From assembly GCA_007922195.1 (NCBI GenBank), contig ML682038.1:7001950-7065949 (forward strand): a stretch of DNA of 64,000 nt, given 5' to 3'. This document shows positions 60,001 through 64,000 of this stretch, piece by piece. Within the stretch, counting starts at the first letter, position 1. Each line of letters starts with the position of its first letter. The stretch is from Podocnemis expansa (taxonomy: Eukaryota; Chordata; Testudines; Podocnemididae). The notes under the pieces are model-generated. The model saw only the letters and a list, made by a program, of their open reading frames with translations. It ran no database searches and was not told the DNA's origin. The position numbers and the translations under genes are program-made.

Positions 60001-60390
60001 TCATTTCCATTTGTGTGAGCAGCACAATGCATAATTGCTATTTCTCTGAGAAGATGTACTGCTTCCAAAAGGTGGCTTACATACTGGCCATTCTTGATGG
60101 CCTTCCCCGCAGAGGTCAAGAACAACATTCCCTCTATTTACTTGTAGACTGTCAGCGCAAACAATTTCTGTGTGTGCACCAATATTAGCACTATTGAATT
60201 TTTTTCTGCACACTATTTTTTTGTGCATGCGCGCACATGCACACAGCTTAGAGGCAACAGTAGTCAAGAATGTCCTTTCTTTCCAAAGCTGTCCGAAATC
60301 ATGTACTACTCCAAAAGCATACCTGGAATCAGTGTAAAAATGTACTCTCTTCCCTTCATCTAACCTACATGCTATTTCTAAGTCCACCAA
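60001..60390 (-). pseudogene. pol: retroviral RNase H remnant with a 140-bp insertion
   Basis: YTDSRYAFGVVHDFGQLWK is the classic retroviral RNase H segment. It is interrupted after ERTFLT by a 140-bp element (60123-60262) and then resumes with HQEWPVCK. RNase H removes RNA from the RNA:DNA hybrid; this copy is non-functional. Confidence 0.88.
60123..60262. mobile_element. 140-bp hAT-like insertion in the retroviral RNase H
   Basis: Flanked by gtcaagaa on both sides (60115-60122 and 60263-60270), an exact 8-bp duplication. Left end CAACATTCCCTCTA and right end TTAGAGGCAACAGTA are imperfect inverted repeats; GCGCGCACATGCACACAGCTTAG lies inside. Related sequence occurs at 17895 and 18300-18365. 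Confidence 0.8.
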
Positions 60391-61205
60391 CTCAGCTATC
60401 TGTGATGATCTTGTTTTCTATTAAGCCGCTTTCCACCACCTCATGCAAGGTACAAACAGCATAACCCGCCATCAGTTTGCCTTTCTCTGTTTGTTGACAG
60501 GATCTATCAGTATAAAATACTGCATCTGAGTTAATCAATGGTATGTCCCGCAAATCAGCTCAAGGCTTCTTGAATTGTCGAACAACTTTCTCACATATGT
60601 GGTCTTCGCCCTCTCTCTAGTTACAGGCATTAGAGTGGCAGGATTAAGCATGCCTCCCCTTTCAATCCTCAAATGTGGCGAAGATAACAAGGTAATTTCA
60701 CATCTGGTGAGCTGAGAAGCTCAAAGGTGTTGTGTTCTATCACTGAGCAAGAGTGTGGCCATTGCCTGAGAGTAACTGTTAGAGTCCAGGTTTCCTAGAA
60801 TCATAGAAAACTGTTCCACTAGCAGCACGGTGGCAGTCACTGCTCAAAGGCAAGGAGGGAATCCAAGGGGTTCTGTAGTATGCACTGGCTTCATTTGGGT
60901 ACCATGTCTCTGGACCAGGACTCTGGAGGCCACTTCATTTTCTTTTTTTGTAATCTGGCAGCCCTAATGCTGGTGCAGAACTGAGCCTGTTTCAAATGAG
61001 TGAAAGCTTTTTCTTCTTCTTGGTTCCAGGGTACAGGGTCTGTAACATCCTTCTTAGTAAGCAGATGCAAGGGTCTGGCAAATTCAGCATAGTTGGGAAT
61101 CTATTGTCTGCAATATCCTGTTAATCCTAGAAAGGCATGGACCTGTTTCTGTGTAACTGGTCTGGGAATCTTCAGCACAGCTTGAATTTGAGTTGGCAGT
61201 ATCCG

Positions 61206-61960
61206 TCACTTTCCCTTAGAGATCAGATGGCCCACATACTTCACCTCTTTCTTACAAGACTGCAATTTCTCCTTGGATGCCTTATGTCCCTTCAGGGCCA
61301 AGGTGGTTAGGAGATGAATGCTATCCATCTCAGCACTTTCCTGGATCTTAGAAGCCATTAAATGGTCATCCAGATACTGGACCAGGATCAATCCTTTGGG
61401 AAACACAGTGTCTGCCACATCTTCTTTCAGTGTTTGTGAAAACAGGGTGGGACTTTTGGTGTACCCTTGGGGCAAGCAGTCCAGGTATACTGCCTTGATT
61501 TGAACGTAAAGGCAAACAGGTACTGGTTCTCCAGGTGTATGGGGATGGAGAAGGCTGAACACAGGTCCACCACTGTGAAGACTTGTGCCTCTTGAGAGAG
61601 TAATGATAAAATGGAGGTTGGGTGGGGCACTAGCGGAAATATTGGCAGAACAATAGCATTCACACTCAAGTCTTGCACGAACTGGTAGGCATTCTTTCTG
61701 GCCTTCTTCACAGGCAGAATAGGTGTATTGCTTGGGCTCTTAGTTGGGACTATTAACTTGTGCTGCAGGAGAGCTTCCACTACAGGTGTAATTCCTCCTT
61801 CTGCTTTGGGGTTCAGTGGATTTTGGGGCTTCCTGGGCAAAGGTCTGTTCTGATCCACTTGTATTTTGACTGCAGTGGTGCTTAAAATCCTTCCCACTTC
61901 ATTTTCATGCTGTGCCCATAATTGGGGTGGGACTGCTTTTAGAAGTTGTTTGCCTTTCAC
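61206..61960 (-). pseudogene. pol: retroviral reverse transcriptase remnant
   Basis: Frames 61960-61427 and 61562-61206 overlap, so one frameshift lies near 61490. Motifs: TPILPVKKA, FAFTFKSRQYTWT, PQGYTKSPTLFSQ and the catalytic box QYLDDHLMAS. Sequence between 60400 and 61205 continues pol with stops. RT makes proviral DNA; this copy is broken. Confidence 0.9.
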
Positions 61961-62340
61961 CTGCAGATTCCAAACCTTCTGCTTCCAGGTTTACTTTTTC
62001 TAGGACCACCAAAACTTCAGACTCTCTGGGTGCTAGGACTTCCAGATGAATGACAGTTGGGGTGCAACAGATGGTACAACCAAGCTTGCAGAATAAACCC
62101 CTCCCCAATAAATTCACTGGGCTACTGGTACTGAGTAGAAACACATGCTGTTCTTCCAAATGGCTGATCTGAACCTTGGCAGGTTCCGAGACTTGGTATT
62201 GCTTTACTTGGTTGTTTACTCCTACAGCCCTTACAATTTCTTAGGGGGTTGCAGTGAAGGGAAGTCTTGCACTCAGAGTTGACCAAGTGGCTCCAGTGGC
62301 AACAAGGAGAGCAGCAGCAATGTCTTGTACAATTTCTCTA
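61905..62340 (-). pseudogene. retroviral protease remnant
   Basis: NLLGRGLFCKLGC (62050-62130) is the typical end of a retroviral protease. The active-site motif at about 62289-62309 reads VATGATWS where VDTGATWS is expected, so the catalytic Asp is replaced by Ala. A stop lies between the active-site part and the C-terminal part. Confidence 0.78.
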
Positions 62341-62539
62341 ACAAAAGGGCCATCTTGATCTACAGGTATTCATAACAGAAACGATGAAACAAGAGTCGCC
62401 TCTGAGCTACTTCAATAGGTATCATTGTAGAACACTTGAGCTGCTATTGGCTGTGGTGCTCTTTGATTGCTTGTTGCATTGGTCGGCTGCGGAGGTTGTA
62501 ATGCTGATTGCTGTGCTGGACCTAGAGGGCTGTTGGGGA

Positions 62540-63974
62540 ATTGTGCCTTCCAATGCCCTGGTTGCTTGCACTAATGACACATACCATTCCTAGTGGGCCC
62601 CTGGTTTGTCTGCCTTCTCCATGGAGGTCCTCTATTGTAGACTTTCCGTTTCTTGTAGTTTAGGGGCCTGTTGCAACCTTCTGCTTGTTTCAATTGGGCC
62701 GTCATCAGGCAGGTTTCAAGGGCTTTTTTTTCCCCCTTCTTTTGATTCTCCTGGCAGTGGGCGGACACTTCAGTTTCTCAAGATTTTCTTTCTGCTGTCC
62801 CACACGAATATTTTTTAATTGTTCCTGAACCTCAGGCAGCAGGCCTTGCACAAAAGCAAAGGCCATAGCCCTGGGGGCATTAGGAATGCCTGAATGTCTC
62901 AAGACGTTTTCCTTCATGCGTGCCATATAGTCAGCTGGATTTTCTCCCTCCTTTTGTTTGCACGCACTAATTTTAGTCCAATCTACCTTCCTTGGGCACA
63001 CTTCTAAAACACAGTCAACCAGCCTCCGTCCTATTGTCCAGTGTAGGGTTTGTAAGCAGCCATTGAGCTTTGGCTATCAGTCACTGACAGAGTTTGGAGG
63101 GCAAAATCAGTCTCAGCAATTGATTCATGTCAGCATAGTTGGGGGTCATAACACTCTAAAGTGATTTCAAGCTGCTCTCTAAATTTCTCAGGGTCCTCCT
63201 GAATGCTTGGAAACCCTGCCACTAGATTCTTAAGATCCATGGGGCTCCATGGCACATAGACCTGCTGCAACCCTTGAGGTCTCAATACCATCTGTAAGGA
63301 TGCCTCTAAGATAGGTGGTTCACTAGATTTGTGTTTTTGGTCTCCTTTGGGCATGCTTAGGCTAATAAAGTGATGAAAGTCCATCCATTAGGTGCTGGAC
63401 TTCAGTGATCTTCCTGCAGATTTGTCTCTCTGCCTCTTCCATCTTGCTTGTCTGCCCTATGAACTCCTCTGCTCTGAGTGAAGGCCCCTGTCCCTACCAT
63501 AGATTGTTCACCAGTGTTGCTTGACTGTTCTGCCATTAATGACCAATAGGATGGGGGCTGAGAAAGCAGCAATGGCACAGAGGGCTGAGGTGGCAGTTAA
63601 GGAGGTGGAAAGGGAATTCCCATATCTAATACATCCAGGCTGGATCTTCCCTCCTCCTCAGTTTCCCTGTCTGCCTGTTTCAATGGTAGCTGCAGATATA
63701 GCCCCTGCATTCTTCTGTCTTCTACCTCACTCAACTCTTTCCTTATTTTATCTACATTTCCTTTCCAACTTTTAATTAGTGATTCCTTTTCTCTTTTAGA
63801 TGATTCATCATACCACAGAAAATAAACTTGCCATCGCCTCTGGGGCACTTTGGAACTCAAAGCCTCCAAAGCACTCCTTAAATGTAAAATCTTTTCTCTA
63901 GTAAAACTTCCTTCCAGAGGAAACTGCAATAACGGGTCACCCCGTGTATACCAGTTCCACTTAGGTGCAAACAT
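62540..63974 (-). pseudogene. gag: retroviral gag remnant
   Basis: Three main frames. 63974-63597 is matrix-like with a basic, charged end. 63384-63130 shows VPWSPMDLKNLVAGFPS and is capsid-like. 63001-62705 has QKEGENPADYMARMKENVL, the major homology region pattern. Then near 62545-62595 comes a nucleocapsid zinc knuckle CH*CKQPGHWKA with an in-frame TAG and no fourth cysteine. Gag builds the particle; this copy is broken. The N-terminus could extend past the window. Confidence 0.85.
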
Positions 63975-64000
63975 ACAAGACTCAGGCCCATAACGAACAT

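Larger units (their letters stand above)
56392..64000 (-). mobile_element. endogenous retrovirus, class I-like, decayed, runs off the right edge
   Basis: On the minus strand the order is gag (from beyond 63974), protease, RT, RNase H, integrase, env, polypurine tract and 3' LTR. The 5' LTR and primer site lie outside the window. All reading frames are broken. The CWIC motif in surface Env and the gag/pol layout suggest a gamma- or epsilon-like (class I) virus; a firm class needs alignment. The provirus ends about 600 bp downstream of MCMDC2 on the opposite strand. Confidence 0.9.

Overview
This window is nuclear DNA from a vertebrate, most likely a turtle; softshell is a guess. Two protein-coding genes lie head to tail on the + strand: the 3' half of SGK3 (exons from 1384 to 8260) and a complete MCMDC2 (coding 19358-55786). 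The same SGK3-MCMDC2 order is found on human 8q13. Abundant CR1 LINEs, hAT elements, Harbinger-like elements, a Ty3/gypsy element and foldback repeats resembling Penelope-type elements fit a turtle or other non-avian sauropsid genome.

Layout. 1-8260: seven terminal SGK3 exons covering most of the kinase domain and the C-terminal hydrophobic motif, with one GC-rich repeat cluster in an intron (about 5432-6430). 8261-14075: 3' UTR and intergenic DNA with small repeats. 14076-14455: a CpG-dense block ending in a good splice donor, the best candidate for the MCMDC2 promoter and non-coding first exon; it sits between two copies of one repeat family. 19260-55786: MCMDC2, whose 14 coding exons join in frame to 684 codons plus stop, with introns filled by transposable elements. 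56392-64000: an antisense, decayed class I-like endogenous retrovirus that runs off the right edge.

The densest structure is MCMDC2 intron 25468-35182. A Penelope-like repeat was split by a Harbinger-like element (TAA duplication). That element contains a palindrome around a 400-base assembly gap and a nearly complete Ty3/gypsy retrotransposon (29007-34063, TCTGA duplication). The gypsy element itself took a 118-bp palindromic insertion (12-bp duplication) and a short CR1-like tail. Intron 42154-49285 carries an uninterrupted 769-codon antisense hAT transposase-like reading frame with an altered catalytic residue. Intron 50271-55619 holds two antisense CR1 LINE copies.

I did not find a new gene system. 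The most interesting items are a dispersed foldback repeat family whose core resembles a hammerhead ribozyme, the nested insertion stack with a paralogous empty site nearby, the long hAT frame, and the CpG-island promoter candidate. Splice sites were assigned by reading frame, GT/AG signals and recall of the human proteins; no alignment was run.
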